Shown piece by piece: positions 33,812 to 42,811 of a DNA stretch of 64,000 bases. A program made the translations under genes and the position numbers. Where the stretch lies: assembly GCA_024690605.1 (NCBI GenBank), contig JAILOV010000078.1:1-64000 (forward strand). Direction: 5' to 3'. Under the pieces are notes generated by a model. That model did no database searches. It had not been told where the DNA came from and saw only the letters and a program-made list of their open reading frames with translations. This stretch comes from Lachnospiraceae bacterium (GTDB lineage: Bacteria > Bacillota > Clostridia > Lachnospirales > Lachnospiraceae). Positions within the stretch are counted from its first letter, which is position 1. Every line of letters begins with the position of its first letter.

Positions 33812-34576
33812 TCAGATCTTTCTCTCGGCCACCTCTTTGGCAAGCAACCGATAGGCCTCCGCGCCCGCCGACTTTGGCTCATATAAATTGATGGGCTGCC
33901 CGTAGCTCGGCGCCTCCGCAAGTCGGATATTGCGGGGGATCAGCGTTTTGTACACGTGCTCTCTGATATTGCTCTTCACATTCTCCACCACTTCATAGGC
34001 GAGATTTGTCCGGGAATCATACATCGTGAACACGATCCCATCCATTTCCAGCCCTTCATGCAGGCGCGTCCGGATCAGATTGACGGTGTTGATCAGCTGG
34101 CTGAGACCATCCAACGCATAGTACTCGCACTGGATCGGAACCAGAACCGTATCTGCCGTGGTCATCGCGTTGATCGTGAGCATGGATAAGGAAGGCGGGC
34201 AGTCGATGATGATGAAATCATAATCTTTCCGGACGTCCTTCAGTTTGTCGCGAAGGATGTATTCCTTGTTCTCAAGATCGATGAAATCAATCTCCGCTCC
34301 GGACAGATTGACATTCGCAGGAAGCAGGTCCATACCGCCGGCGACATTATGTATCACACATTCCCCGAAATTTTTTTCATCCAGTAACATCTCATAAATG
34401 GTGGCGTCCAGTTCATTTTTCTTCACACCGAGTCCGGTGGTTGTGTTGCCCTGCGGATCCGTATCGATCACCAGGACGCGTTTTCCCATTTCCGCGAGAC
34501 AGGCGCTCAGATTGATCGCCGTTGTCGTCTTTCCCACGCCGCCCTTCTGGTTTGCGATCGCGATTGCTCTTCCCAT
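33812..34576 (-). CDS. parA: Chromosome-partitioning ATPase ParA (Soj)
   Basis: The protein has 254 residues. Deviant Walker A KGGVGKTT (11-18), the IDTDPQGN box and IIDCPPSLS are present. The start at ATG 34576 has AGGAGAG upstream; the frame extends further but into the intergenic region. It works with ParB in origin segregation and in Firmicutes also affects DnaA activity. The usual rsmG-parA adjacency is broken here by about 5.6 kb. Confidence 0.95.
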   Translation of the reverse strand: MGRAIAIANQKGGVGKTTTAINLSACLAEMGKRVLVIDTDPQGNTTTGLGVKKNELDATIYEMLLDEKNFGECVIHNVAGGMDLLPANVNLSGAEIDFIDLENKEYILRDKLKDVRKDYDFIIIDCPPSLSMLTINAMTTADTVLVPIQCEYYALDGLSQLINTVNLIRTRLHEGLEMDGIVFTMYDSRTNLAYEVVENVKSNIREHVYKTLIPRNIRLAEAPSYGQPINLYEPKSAGAEAYRLLAKEVAERKI

Positions 34577-34674
34577 ACTCTCTCCTCTTGTTCCAAAATC
34601 CATCTTTTTGAATAAGCTTTTCCATTGTAATGCCGTTTTTTGATTCTGGCAACCATGTTTTCTCAAAAAAGAAA

Positions 34675-34690
34675 TGTTTCATGTGAAACA
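34675..34690. other. parS site 1
   Basis: TGTTTCATGTGAAACA differs by one base from the Firmicutes consensus TGTTNCACGTGAAACA. The flanks extend the palindrome to 14-bp arms, and on the minus strand a TTTCTTTTTT tract follows, so this site may also terminate the transcript of the flavin-type gene at 34841. Confidence 0.85.
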
Positions 34691-34721
34691 TTTCTTTTGT
34701 TATTCAACATATGGTATTTAA

Positions 34722-34737
34722 TGTTTCATGTGAAACA
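34722..34737. other. parS site 2
   Basis: An identical TGTTTCATGTGAAACA, 47 bp from site 1. Confidence 0.85.
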
Positions 34738-34769
34738 TTTGGTTGTGATTTTTGTCGAACGGTGAAAAA

Positions 34770-34785
34770 TGTTTCACATGAAACC
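34770..34785. other. parS site 3
   Basis: TGTTTCACATGAAACC, the inverse orientation of sites 1 and 2 with one end base changed, 48 bp from site 2. Confidence 0.75.
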
Positions 34786-34840
34786 TTTTGCCCAGTCGTT
34801 TGACCGGGCCAAAGATGACAGATCTTCTGATCGGGTGTTC

Positions 34841-35242
34841 TTAGAATCGGATCTCCTTCGACGGCGCCGTGAATGAGGAAATGGTCGCTACAGCCTCCGA
34901 GAAATAGAGAACCTGTGTATTGCCGTCGTTCTCATCATACATTCTTCGGAGTTCGGGATAATGGTCGAGCATATCTTTCTTTGCCTCGATCCGATCGTCG
35001 TTCAGGAGCTTCCCGGCAACGCGGATCCATTCCCCGTTCTTGAATCCGCAGATCTCCACCTTGGCGTTCGCTGCGATCTGTTTGGAAACCTCTTTGGATT
35101 TCCCGGTCTGGATATAAAGCTTGCCGTCAAAAACATTTACGGTACCGAAAGGTCTCACCCGCGGCTGGTCTCCATCGATCGTCGCCACATAATAGGTGCC
35201 GCATTCTTTTAAGAATTCGTATACGCGTGTGATGTTGTCCAT
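34841..35242 (-). CDS. Pyridoxamine 5'-phosphate oxidase-like flavin-binding protein
   Basis: The protein has 133 residues with a single split-barrel domain. YYVATIDGDQPRVRPFG and LYIQTGKSKEVSKQI match the flavin-binding part of PNPOx-like stress proteins. It may bind FMN or F420-like cofactors; the substrate is unknown. The ribosome site is AAAGGAGG. It is in the accessory stretch between parA and mnmG. Confidence 0.85.
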   Translation of the reverse strand: MDNITRVYEFLKECGTYYVATIDGDQPRVRPFGTVNVFDGKLYIQTGKSKEVSKQIAANAKVEICGFKNGEWIRVAGKLLNDDRIEAKKDMLDHYPELRRMYDENDGNTQVLYFSEAVATISSFTAPSKEIRF

Positions 35243-35316
35243 GTTTTTACCTCCTTTTTATAGTTCTTGCTTTTCGTCGGCCTGAAATGTTGCGATTTGC
35301 CTTTCGGCCGAAACAC

Positions 35317-35988
35317 CTACCAAACAAAAGGGATGACCCGGTATCTGATACGTTTTTTATAATCCGAATATCCTGCCAGTCCTTCTTCAAGGACCTTTTC
35401 TTCGTTGCGGATGCGCTTGGCAATGATCGGAATGTAAACGAGCATGATGACAAAAGAGATGACCGAGCCAAGGACAAGGGGCATGGACAGGAACAAAAGA
35501 AACGTGCTCATATACATGGGATGGCGCACAACTCCGTAAAGTCCGGTGTCAATGACCTTCTGATTCTCCTGAACCTCGACCGTTCGGGAAAGATATTCGT
35601 TCTCCCTGAGAACTTCCGCATATAAGATATAGCCGAGCAAAAACACGGCGGTTGCAGCATAGACGATCCCCTTCGGCAGAATGATCCAGCCAAACCGGAA
35701 ATTTAGTCCCGACACAATAAAAGCAGCAAGAAACATCAGTGCACTGAGCACGACAACAACTCTCTGTTCCGACTGTTCTTCTTTTGCGTTCAGTCGCTTT
35801 TTCAATAATTCCGGATTTTTCTTCATCATGACAAAGCCCGCTATCACCATGGGAATAAACAAAACCCCTATCAGAAGCCAGCCGTTCCAATAAGAAAAAG
35901 ATCCTGCCGGAAGAAACAAGAGGAGTCCCGTCAGTAAAAGCCCCGCTGTCACTTTTGTGATTGCCTGTATAAACAGTTTGCCGGTCAT
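35317..35988 (-). CDS. Isoprenylcysteine methyltransferase-like membrane protein
   Basis: The protein has about 223 residues and five or six membrane helices. LYGVVRHPMYMSTFLLFL and the end segment RIRNEEKVLEEGLAGYSDYKKRIRYRVIPFVW-type ending (residues about 190-223) match the ICMT/PEMT fold that binds S-adenosylmethionine. I chose ATG 35988 with AAAGGAAA upstream over an ATG at 36024. The acceptor in bacteria is not known. Codon use is more AT-rich than in the core genes, which suggests transfer. Confidence 0.8.
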   Translation of the reverse strand: MTGKLFIQAITKVTAGLLLTGLLLFLPAGSFSYWNGWLLIGVLFIPMVIAGFVMMKKNPELLKKRLNAKEEQSEQRVVVVLSALMFLAAFIVSGLNFRFGWIILPKGIVYAATAVFLLGYILYAEVLRENEYLSRTVEVQENQKVIDTGLYGVVRHPMYMSTFLLFLSMPLVLGSVISFVIMLVYIPIIAKRIRNEEKVLEEGLAGYSDYKKRIRYRVIPFVW

Positions 35989-36235
35989 ACGATTTCCTTT
36001 CGAAAACATTTCTGTGATGATCATTCCCCCATTGTCATCAATTGTAGCATATCAGTGCCGTTCTGTTTATTCTTTTTTTGTCTTATCCCGATGCGGATCG
36101 TAATATAGAACCATCTCTCTTCTATGGTTTCTCCGGAATTTCGTCAACAGTATGGATACATTCTATATATGATGAATCCCGATTGACCGATCGTAGGTTT
36201 CTTTCCCGAATGTATTTGAAATCTTAGAAAATGCA

Positions 36236-36264
36236 TTGACCCATGCGTATAACGGGCGTATTCT
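36236..36264 (+). promoter_or_regulatory. Promoter of hicAB(-mnmG)
   Basis: TTGACC (36236-36241), 17 nt and TATTCT (36259-36264) lie directly before the hicA ribosome site. The predicted leader is very short, so the exact start is uncertain. Confidence 0.5.
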
Positions 36265-36278
36265 ATAAAGGAGGAGTT

Positions 36279-36452
36279 TTGGAGACAAAAGACCTGATCC
36301 GAAAAATGAAAAAAGCCGGTTTTCGTTTCCACAGTCACGCAGCAAACCACGACTGGTATAACAGAGGTGGCGACTGGGAGCAGATTCCCCGCCACACCAC
36401 CATGAATGATAAGGTTGCTAAGAACATCCTGAAAAAATGGGGATTGAAATAA
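36279..36452 (+). CDS. hicA: HicA toxin (mRNA interferase)
   Basis: The protein has 57 residues. LIRKMKKAGF, the catalytic His in RFHSHAANHDW and IPRH with KVAKNILKKWGLK match the dsRBD-like HicA fold, with the size normal for the family. The start is a TTG at 36279 placed 4 nt after AAGGAGG; an ATG at 36243 would lie inside the promoter. HicA cuts mRNA and is held by HicB, encoded 26 bp downstream. Confidence 0.85.
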   Translation: METKDLIRKMKKAGFRFHSHAANHDWYNRGGDWEQIPRHTTMNDKVAKNILKKWGLK

Positions 36453-36478
36453 CAGAAAATACAGATAAGGAGAATCCT

Positions 36479-36895
36479 ATGAAAACAGCTTATCCGGCCT
36501 TTATCAAGGAAGATGATGGTTTATTCATTGTATACATTCCGGATTTTAACGGATTTACACAGGGGCGTGATTTTTGCGATGCGATTGAAATGACACGGGA
36601 TTACATCGGAAACTGCATTGTTGGTGCAAGCGGAGATGATATGAACTTCCCTGAGATTTCCTCTGCGAAAGAGGCACAGAAAAAAGCTAAGAAAAACCAT
36701 GCCGAGGAATACATCAGCGGCACGCTTACCTATGTTGATGTAGACGTAGATGCACACCGTGTTGCCGTGAAAAACCTGTCCGTAAAGAAAAACTGCACGC
36801 TACCTTTATGGCTTGAACAAAAAGCAGCGGCTATGGGTATCAATTTCTCTCAGGTTCTGCAGGATGCTTTGAAAGAGAAGCTTCGACTCGCATGA
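36479..36895 (+). CDS. hicB: HicB antitoxin
   Basis: The protein has 138 residues. The N-terminal partial RNase H-like fold (YPAFIKEDDGLFIVYIPDF) binds HicA, and the C-terminal segment LPLWLEQKAAAMGINFSQVLQDAL fits a ribbon-helix-helix DNA-binding end for autoregulation. AAGGAGA precedes the ATG at 36479. The stop overlaps the mnmG start (ATGA), so the antitoxin and a conserved tRNA-modification gene share a transcript. Confidence 0.88.
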   Translation: MKTAYPAFIKEDDGLFIVYIPDFNGFTQGRDFCDAIEMTRDYIGNCIVGASGDDMNFPEISSAKEAQKKAKKNHAEEYISGTLTYVDVDVDAHRVAVKNLSVKKNCTLPLWLEQKAAAMGINFSQVLQDALKEKLRLA

Positions 36896-38772
36896 CCGAC
36901 CGCTTCGACATCATCGTTATCGGCGCGGGGCATGCAGGCTGTGAGGCTGCACTGGCCTCCGCGCGCCTGGGTCTGGAAACGCTGATCCTTACGATGAGCG
37001 TGGACAATATCGCGTTCATGCCCTGCAATCCGCACATCGGCGGTTCCTCCAAGGGGCATCTGGTCCGGGAGATCGACGCGCTGGGCGGCGAAATGGGGAA
37101 AAATATCGACAAGACCTTTCTGCAGTCCCGGATGCTGAACACTTCCAAGGGACCGGCCGTACATTCCCTGCGTGCACAGGCAGACAAGCTTGCCTACTCC
37201 ATGGAGATGCGGCGGGTGCTGGAGGCACAGGAACACCTGACCATAAAACAGGCCGAGGTTTCTGCGTTATTGACGCAGAGACAGTCTGTGTATCGGGTGA
37301 CCGGTGTCCGGATCGCGACAGGTATCATCTACCACGCGAAAGCCGTGATCATCTGCACGGGTACCTATGGGCAGTCCCGGTGTCTTTGCGGGGAGTCGAT
37401 CACCGAGACCGGTCCGAACGGCCTGCAGCGCTCGGTCGCATTTACGGATTCTCTTCGCGCCTGCGGGATCGAACTGCGCCGTTTCAAAACGGGAACACCC
37501 GCACGGATGGATGGTCGGACGGTCGATTATTCCAAAATGACGCCGCAGCCCGGAGATGTTCCGGTGATCCCGTTTTCCTATTCTACAGATCCCGCCTTCG
37601 TTCAAAAGGAGCAGGTGCCCTGCTATCTCACCTGGACCAACGAACTGACACATGAGATCATCCGGCAGAATCTGGATCGCTCGCCGATCTACGCCGGTAT
37701 CATCGAAGGTGTCGGTCCGCGCTACTGTCCGTCGATCGAAGACAAGGTCGTCAAATTTCCCGATCATGAAAAACATCAGGTGTTTGTGGAACCGGAGGGC
37801 GCTTTTACCAATGAAGTCTACATTGACGGCATGAGTTCCTCCATGCCGGAGGATGTACAGGTGCGGATGTACCGCACGGTTCCCGGTCTGGAGAATGCAA
37901 AGATCGTCAAAAACGCCTACGCGATCGAATATGACTGTCTCTCTCCCGGCCAGCTGTCTCCGACACTGGAGCTGCACGCGGTCAGGGGCCTGTTTTCCGC
38001 GGGGCAGTTCAACGGATCCAGCGGCTATGAAGAAGCGGCCGCGCAGGGTCTTATTGCGGGGATCAACGCAGCAATGCAGATCCTCGGGAAAGAACCGCTT
38101 TTCATTGACCGGTCGGAGGGCTACATCGGCGTGCTGATCGACGATCTGGTGACAAAGGAGAATCAGGAACCTTACCGGATGATGACCTCCCGCGCCGAGT
38201 ACCGCCTGCTCCTCAGACAGGACAACGCCGATCTGCGGCTTCGGGAAAAAGGCTACGCGGTCGGTCTGATCTCGGAAGAGCAGATCAAGGCGCTCCGGGA
38301 AAAACGCGATGCGATCGAACGGGAAAAAGAAAGATTGCGCAAGGTGATGATCGGCGCATCGGAAGAGGTGCTTTCGTTCATGGAGGCGCATGGAAGCGCG
38401 CCGCTGAAGACCGGCATGACACTGGCGGAGCTGATGAACCGTCCGGAACTCTCCTACGATATGCTCGCACCTCTGGATCCGGAAAGAACACCTTTGCCCC
38501 GGGAAGTGATCGAACAGGTGGAAATCGATCTTCGCTACGCCGGCTATATCGACCGGCAGGAGCGACAGGTCCGGCAGTTCCGGAAAGCAGAACACCGGCA
38601 CATTCCGGAGGATCTGGACTATTCGCAGGTGAAATCTCTGCGTTTGGAAGCAAGACAGAAACTCATGCAGTATAAACCCCGAAGCATCGGTCAGGCTTCC
38701 CGTCTGGCAGGTGTCACGCCGGCTGACGTTTCCGTATTGCTGGTCTTTCTGGAGACTCTGCAGAACAGCTGA
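36892..38772 (+). CDS. mnmG: tRNA uridine 5-carboxymethylaminomethyl modification enzyme MnmG (GidA)
   Basis: The protein has 626 residues, full length. The FAD-binding motif GAGHAGCE (11-18), the conserved GPNGLQRSVAFTDSL region and a helical C-terminal domain ending in SRLAGVTPADVSVLLVFLE are present. It works with MnmE on U34 of tRNAs. The gene runs rightward, against the replication fork, while mnmE and rsmG run leftward. It is translationally coupled to hicB. Confidence 0.96.
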   Translation: MTDRFDIIVIGAGHAGCEAALASARLGLETLILTMSVDNIAFMPCNPHIGGSSKGHLVREIDALGGEMGKNIDKTFLQSRMLNTSKGPAVHSLRAQADKLAYSMEMRRVLEAQEHLTIKQAEVSALLTQRQSVYRVTGVRIATGIIYHAKAVIICTGTYGQSRCLCGESITETGPNGLQRSVAFTDSLRACGIELRRFKTGTPARMDGRTVDYSKMTPQPGDVPVIPFSYSTDPAFVQKEQVPCYLTWTNELTHEIIRQNLDRSPIYAGIIEGVGPRYCPSIEDKVVKFPDHEKHQVFVEPEGAFTNEVYIDGMSSSMPEDVQVRMYRTVPGLENAKIVKNAYAIEYDCLSPGQLSPTLELHAVRGLFSAGQFNGSSGYEEAAAQGLIAGINAAMQILGKEPLFIDRSEGYIGVLIDDLVTKENQEPYRMMTSRAEYRLLLRQDNADLRLREKGYAVGLISEEQIKALREKRDAIEREKERLRKVMIGASEEVLSFMEAHGSAPLKTGMTLAELMNRPELSYDMLAPLDPERTPLPREVIEQVEIDLRYAGYIDRQERQVRQFRKAEHRHIPEDLDYSQVKSLRLEARQKLMQYKPRSIGQASRLAGVTPADVSVLLVFLETLQNS

Positions 38773-38783
38773 GCGTAACTATC

Positions 38784-40052
38784 CTATTTTCTCGGGACAC
38801 TGTAGAATGCGCATGCCGGTCCGTCAAACAACACCCGTTCGGCATACTGCTCCTCATTTTCATAAAGCTTTTCCCATACAAAGGATCCGTCCATCGTGAT
38901 CGCTGTTTCCGACGGCATAAAGCCCAGATAGGCATAGACCAGACCGTCCTGCTCACTCAGGATCACGCGGTAATCGCTTCCGCTCATCGATCGATCCGTG
39001 CTGTCCTTCGGATCCAGATGGAGCACACATTCCAGCTTCCCGTCTCCGTTCAGATCGGCATCCGTCCTGTCCGTGACGGAAAGCTCATCCTCACTGTACG
39101 GATAGATGTTCTTTGCGTTCAGCAGCTCCGTAAAAGATACCCGTCCGGGAGAAAGCATATACGGATCCGATGTGACCGTCTCCACCGTACCCTTTCCGGC
39201 AATGATCCGGTCAAAGAAAACGGCATCCTGCAACGGATAGACGGGCTGTTGTTCCGCTGTCTTCAACACCGCTCCGTCCTGCGCGGATGCGATCGTTTCA
39301 TATTGCAGGATCGGCAGGTCCGTCATCTTATCATAAGACATCAGGTAAAAGGATCCCTTCACCACATCCGAAGCAGGCCGATACCAGGCATCCTCATCAC
39401 CGGCAGCGAGGCGTTCATTGATGTCATCCTCAAACAGCTCCTCCGCGACGAGACCGTCATTCGAAACGGAAAGACGGCTGCATGCCGCATAGCCCATATG
39501 TCCCCAATAGGAGATGATGCCGTTTTCTCCGGGATCCGCCTGAAAAGTGGTGTGGCCCATGGTGATCTCATCATCAAGAAGCTCCACCCGGTTATTTCTG
39601 ACCGTGAAACAACTCCCGTGATAGGCAGCCTCACAGTCACCGAACCGGATCAGCAGCTCCGGGATCCCGTCCTTGTCAATGTCATAAAGCCAGTAGCAGT
39701 CGATCATGTCGGCGGCTTCTTCGCTTCCGGCCGGCGTGTCCGGTCCTGATCGCGCGCGCTCCTCCCTGAGGATTTCCAGATAGCCGGATTTCCAGTCGGG
39801 TGCTGTCTGCGAAGGTTCTCTTTTTTCTACATTGTCCTCCTTCGCACTTCCATCTGAATCCGTCAATATCTGTGCGTTATCATTATCAGGATCCGCTGTC
39901 TCCGCGTGATCTGTCTTGTTGTCTGACTGCTTCGTTTCGATACTTTTGTCTTTGTCGTCGGACGCAGGAGATGTGTCCGCTTTTTGCGCACCGCAGGCAC
40001 AGAGTATCAGGATCTGAGACAGACACAGCAGGATTCCGATTTTCTTTTTCAT
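38784..40052 (-). CDS. Lipoprotein with calcium-loop-like segments, unknown function
   Basis: The protein has 422 residues. A lipobox LCAC (Cys20) precedes an Asp/Lys/Ser-rich linker (about 24-85). The body contains YDIDKDGIPELLI (about 127) and DADLNGDGKLECVL (about 345), the acidic loop pattern of FG-GAP/EF-hand-like calcium sites. No family is recognised beyond that. It lies convergent with mnmG in the rearranged stretch and has an upstream ribosome site too weak to confirm the start. Confidence 0.7.
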   Translation of the reverse strand: MKKKIGILLCLSQILILCACGAQKADTSPASDDKDKSIETKQSDNKTDHAETADPDNDNAQILTDSDGSAKEDNVEKREPSQTAPDWKSGYLEILREERARSGPDTPAGSEEAADMIDCYWLYDIDKDGIPELLIRFGDCEAAYHGSCFTVRNNRVELLDDEITMGHTTFQADPGENGIISYWGHMGYAACSRLSVSNDGLVAEELFEDDINERLAAGDEDAWYRPASDVVKGSFYLMSYDKMTDLPILQYETIASAQDGAVLKTAEQQPVYPLQDAVFFDRIIAGKGTVETVTSDPYMLSPGRVSFTELLNAKNIYPYSEDELSVTDRTDADLNGDGKLECVLHLDPKDSTDRSMSGSDYRVILSEQDGLVYAYLGFMPSETAITMDGSFVWEKLYENEEQYAERVLFDGPACAFYSVPRK

Positions 40053-40188
40053 ATTTTTTCATCCAATGATCTGTTGATGATTGGATCTTCTCCTTCCTCC
40101 CGAAAGCAACCGGGCAATTCATATCTTATTACCGATCAATATCTTTTCCAGAATACCGGTCCCGGCATTTTTATACGAATCCTGTTCT

Positions 40189-40989
40189 CTACAGAGGCTT
40201 CTTCTCCGGCATCCCCGCACGGCGCGGATACTTCGCCGGTGTTTCACCGGTCTTCTCAATAAAGAACAGTCCGTGGCCGGGCGTCACCTCCGGCAGTGTG
40301 TAGAATTCCCGCCGGATACATGTTGCGTCAAGAACAGCCAGAGCATTTTTCGCTCCGGTCAGTTCCTCTTCCGCATCCTCCAGCTTGTAGGCCAAAAACT
40401 GTCCGCCGGTCTTTAAATACGGGATCGCATATTCACAAAGGATATTAAGTTTTGCGACCGCCCGGCTCGTCGCGAGATCAAACTGCCCGCGAAGGGAATC
40501 CGTACCGGTTGTTGCAAATTCCTCCGCGCGGCCATGCAGGATCCTGACAGAACCTGCTTCTTTGAGCATGGGATCCTTATTCGTCGGCTTTCCGCTATTC
40601 TCCTGCGCGGAAACACAACGATCATCGTCAAGTCCCAGACGGTCAACCACCTCCTGCAGAAAACGGCAGCGTTTCTCCAGAGCGTCCAGCAGTGTGAGCC
40701 GAAGAGAAGGATTCACGATCTTCAGCGGGATGCCGGGGAAACCCGCACCGGTTCCGATATCGATCAGTGAACGATCCGCAAAGGAGACAAATCGCATCGG
40801 CGCGATACTGTCCAGAAAATGCTGCCGGCAGATCGCCGTCGGTTCCGTGATGCGCGTCAGGTTGATCCGTTCGTTCCATTCAACAAGCAGTGACGCGTAG
40901 TCCGAAAACTGTTCCTTCTGCGTTTCCGAGATCGTGATCCCCCATGCAGCTGCTTCTCTTTCAAACTGATCCAGGATCGTCTTTTCCAT
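40189..40989 (-). CDS. rsmG: 16S rRNA m7G527 methyltransferase RsmG (GidB)
   Basis: The protein has about 266 residues. The SAM motif LIDIGTGAGFPGIPLKIVNP and the DLATSRAVAKLN region are intact; a C-terminal extension of about 20 residues is rich in Lys and Pro. An insertion (about 120-150) makes it a little longer than most. I chose ATG 40989; a GTG at 41031 is possible. It follows mnmE by about 48 bp, whereas mnmG normally lies between them. Confidence 0.93.
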   Translation of the reverse strand: MEKTILDQFEREAAAWGITISETQKEQFSDYASLLVEWNERINLTRITEPTAICRQHFLDSIAPMRFVSFADRSLIDIGTGAGFPGIPLKIVNPSLRLTLLDALEKRCRFLQEVVDRLGLDDDRCVSAQENSGKPTNKDPMLKEAGSVRILHGRAEEFATTGTDSLRGQFDLATSRAVAKLNILCEYAIPYLKTGGQFLAYKLEDAEEELTGAKNALAVLDATCIRREFYTLPEVTPGHGLFFIEKTGETPAKYPRRAGMPEKKPL

Positions 40990-41037
40990 ACGGCAATAAA
41001 CCTCTATCTCAACCTCACAATTCAAAAACACAGCTGA

Positions 41038-42528
41038 TCATTTCCCCATACAGAAGCGGGAAAAGATCTCATTGACAAGGTCATCACCGACTTCCCTGCC
41101 GATGATCTCACCCAGCGCACGATAGGCATTCATCAGATCGACCGTGTAGAAATCCTCCGTCATTCCCGCATCGATCGTGTGCCGGAGCGCCTTCAGCGAA
41201 GCCCGCGCCTCCTCCAGCAGATGCCGGTGCCGCGCATTGGCAACGATCACATCCGCACTGCGCCAGGTGTCATCGCGGAGCAGGAGCGTTTTCAGGGTTT
41301 CTCGCAGATCTTCCAATCCCTCTCCTGTCTTTGCGGATAATCTTACTGCCGGCATTGTTTCAGGATGATCCTGCCGCATAAGTGCTTTTTCTGTCAGTGC
41401 GCGGATCGCTATTTCAACCAAACGGTCAGCTTCGTCAGTCAGGTCGATCTTGTTCGCTACAAAGATGACCGGCTTTCCGCCGATCCGTGAAAAAATTTCT
41501 ACATCCTCCGCGTGAACCGGCTGTGTGATATCCTGCACGAACAAAACCAGTTCCGCCTCATCAAGCGCCTTCTTTGCTCTTTCGATACCGATGCGTTCAA
41601 CAGGATCCAGAAGCCTCCCGTCTGTCGTCACCCTGTTTTGTCTGTCAGCATCCGCTTCTGTACTGACATCATCAATGATCCCGGCCGTATCGATCAGATG
41701 CAGCGTGATCTCGCCGATGCGGACACTCTCTTCCACGGTATCTCTGGTCGTTCCGGGAATCTCCGTGACGATCGACCGCTCTGTGCCGGCCAGAAGGTTC
41801 AGCAGGGAGGATTTTCCGGCGTTCGGCCTCCCGATGATCGCCGTGCGGACACCCTGCCGGAAGAGCATCCCCTCATCGGCGTGCGACAACAGTTCTTCGA
41901 CGCCCGCGGTGACCGCTTCCGCTGTTTCGGCCAGCCGTGTCCCGTATCCGTCCAGTTCTCCGGCAAAACTCTCCGGATCGTCCAGCGCAGCCTCTATGAA
42001 CGCGCTTTCCCGCAGGAGGCGGTCCCGGAGCCCGTTCACCCGCTCGAAAAGTGCGCCGCTGATCTGACGCTCCGCGTTTTTCAACGCATGTTCATTATCC
42101 GCTGCGATCACATCCATGACCGCTTCTGCCTGTGTGAGATCGATACGACCGTTCAGAAATGCGCGCTTTGTAAACTCGCCGGGTTCCGCGAGCCGCGCTC
42201 CCGCTGCGAGCACGGCATCCAACACGCGATGCAGAACCAGCAGCCCGCCGTGACACTGCAGTTCCACCATATCCTCACCCGTATAGGAATGCGGTGCAAT
42301 AAAACGGACCGCCATCACCTCATCGATCCGTTCCTCCGATGTATCGACAACGCAGCCGTAACGTAGTACGCCTGCCGAAAGCTCCGACAGCTGCCGTTTG
42401 CCGCGTGCGTTACGAAAAAGCGCATCCCCGACGGTGACCGCCTGTTCGCCGCTGATCCTGATGATCCCGATCCCGGCCGGTGCCTGTGCCGTCGCAATGG
42501 CCGCGATCGTGTCGTTTCTGATGGTCAT
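41038..42528 (-). CDS. mnmE: tRNA modification GTPase MnmE (TrmE)
   Basis: The protein has about 496 residues. The N-terminal tetrahydrofolate domain (TIAAIATAQAPAGIGIIRISG), the G1 loop GRPNAGKS (233-240), TTRDTVEE, DTAGI, and the C-terminal FCMGK, where the conserved Cys of the family's CxGK end is kept, are all visible. The G-domain has an acidic insertion (STEADADRQNRVTTDGR, about 290). The start at ATG 42528 matches the family; the open frame runs further. It makes the modification complex with MnmG. Confidence 0.95.
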   Translation of the reverse strand: MTIRNDTIAAIATAQAPAGIGIIRISGEQAVTVGDALFRNARGKRQLSELSAGVLRYGCVVDTSEERIDEVMAVRFIAPHSYTGEDMVELQCHGGLLVLHRVLDAVLAAGARLAEPGEFTKRAFLNGRIDLTQAEAVMDVIAADNEHALKNAERQISGALFERVNGLRDRLLRESAFIEAALDDPESFAGELDGYGTRLAETAEAVTAGVEELLSHADEGMLFRQGVRTAIIGRPNAGKSSLLNLLAGTERSIVTEIPGTTRDTVEESVRIGEITLHLIDTAGIIDDVSTEADADRQNRVTTDGRLLDPVERIGIERAKKALDEAELVLFVQDITQPVHAEDVEIFSRIGGKPVIFVANKIDLTDEADRLVEIAIRALTEKALMRQDHPETMPAVRLSAKTGEGLEDLRETLKTLLLRDDTWRSADVIVANARHRHLLEEARASLKALRHTIDAGMTEDFYTVDLMNAYRALGEIIGREVGDDLVNEIFSRFCMGK

Positions 42529-42642
42529 GTTTCTTATACCTGTGTTTCCTGTTACTGTTTTTCCTGCGGATCTGTAATACCCGGTTCGCTGGCATGCCGG
42601 ACGCTCAAAAATACGCATATCAACGGATTACCCGAAACAGAA

Positions 42643-42811
42643 CTATGTCTCTCCGACAAGATGGATATCATAGACCAAATAAAGTCTGTCGTTAAATCCG
42701 AGGATATAATAGCATGAAAAATGTGCTTTTTCACTATCCAAACAGGAATAACTGAAACAATAAAACTCTTCGTCACCCCTCTGCACAGAAGTATTTTCCT
42801 TGACATATTCC
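42643..42811 (-). pseudogene. Possible 3' gene remnant beside the repeat
   Basis: On the minus strand a protein-like end of about 57 residues (including YYILGFNDRLYLVYD) runs from just outside repeat copy 1 to a stop at 42643. It is AT-rich and has no start of its own; upstream the frame passes into the repeat. It may be the tail of a gene broken by the repeat, or chance. No homologue is recognised. Confidence 0.3.
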
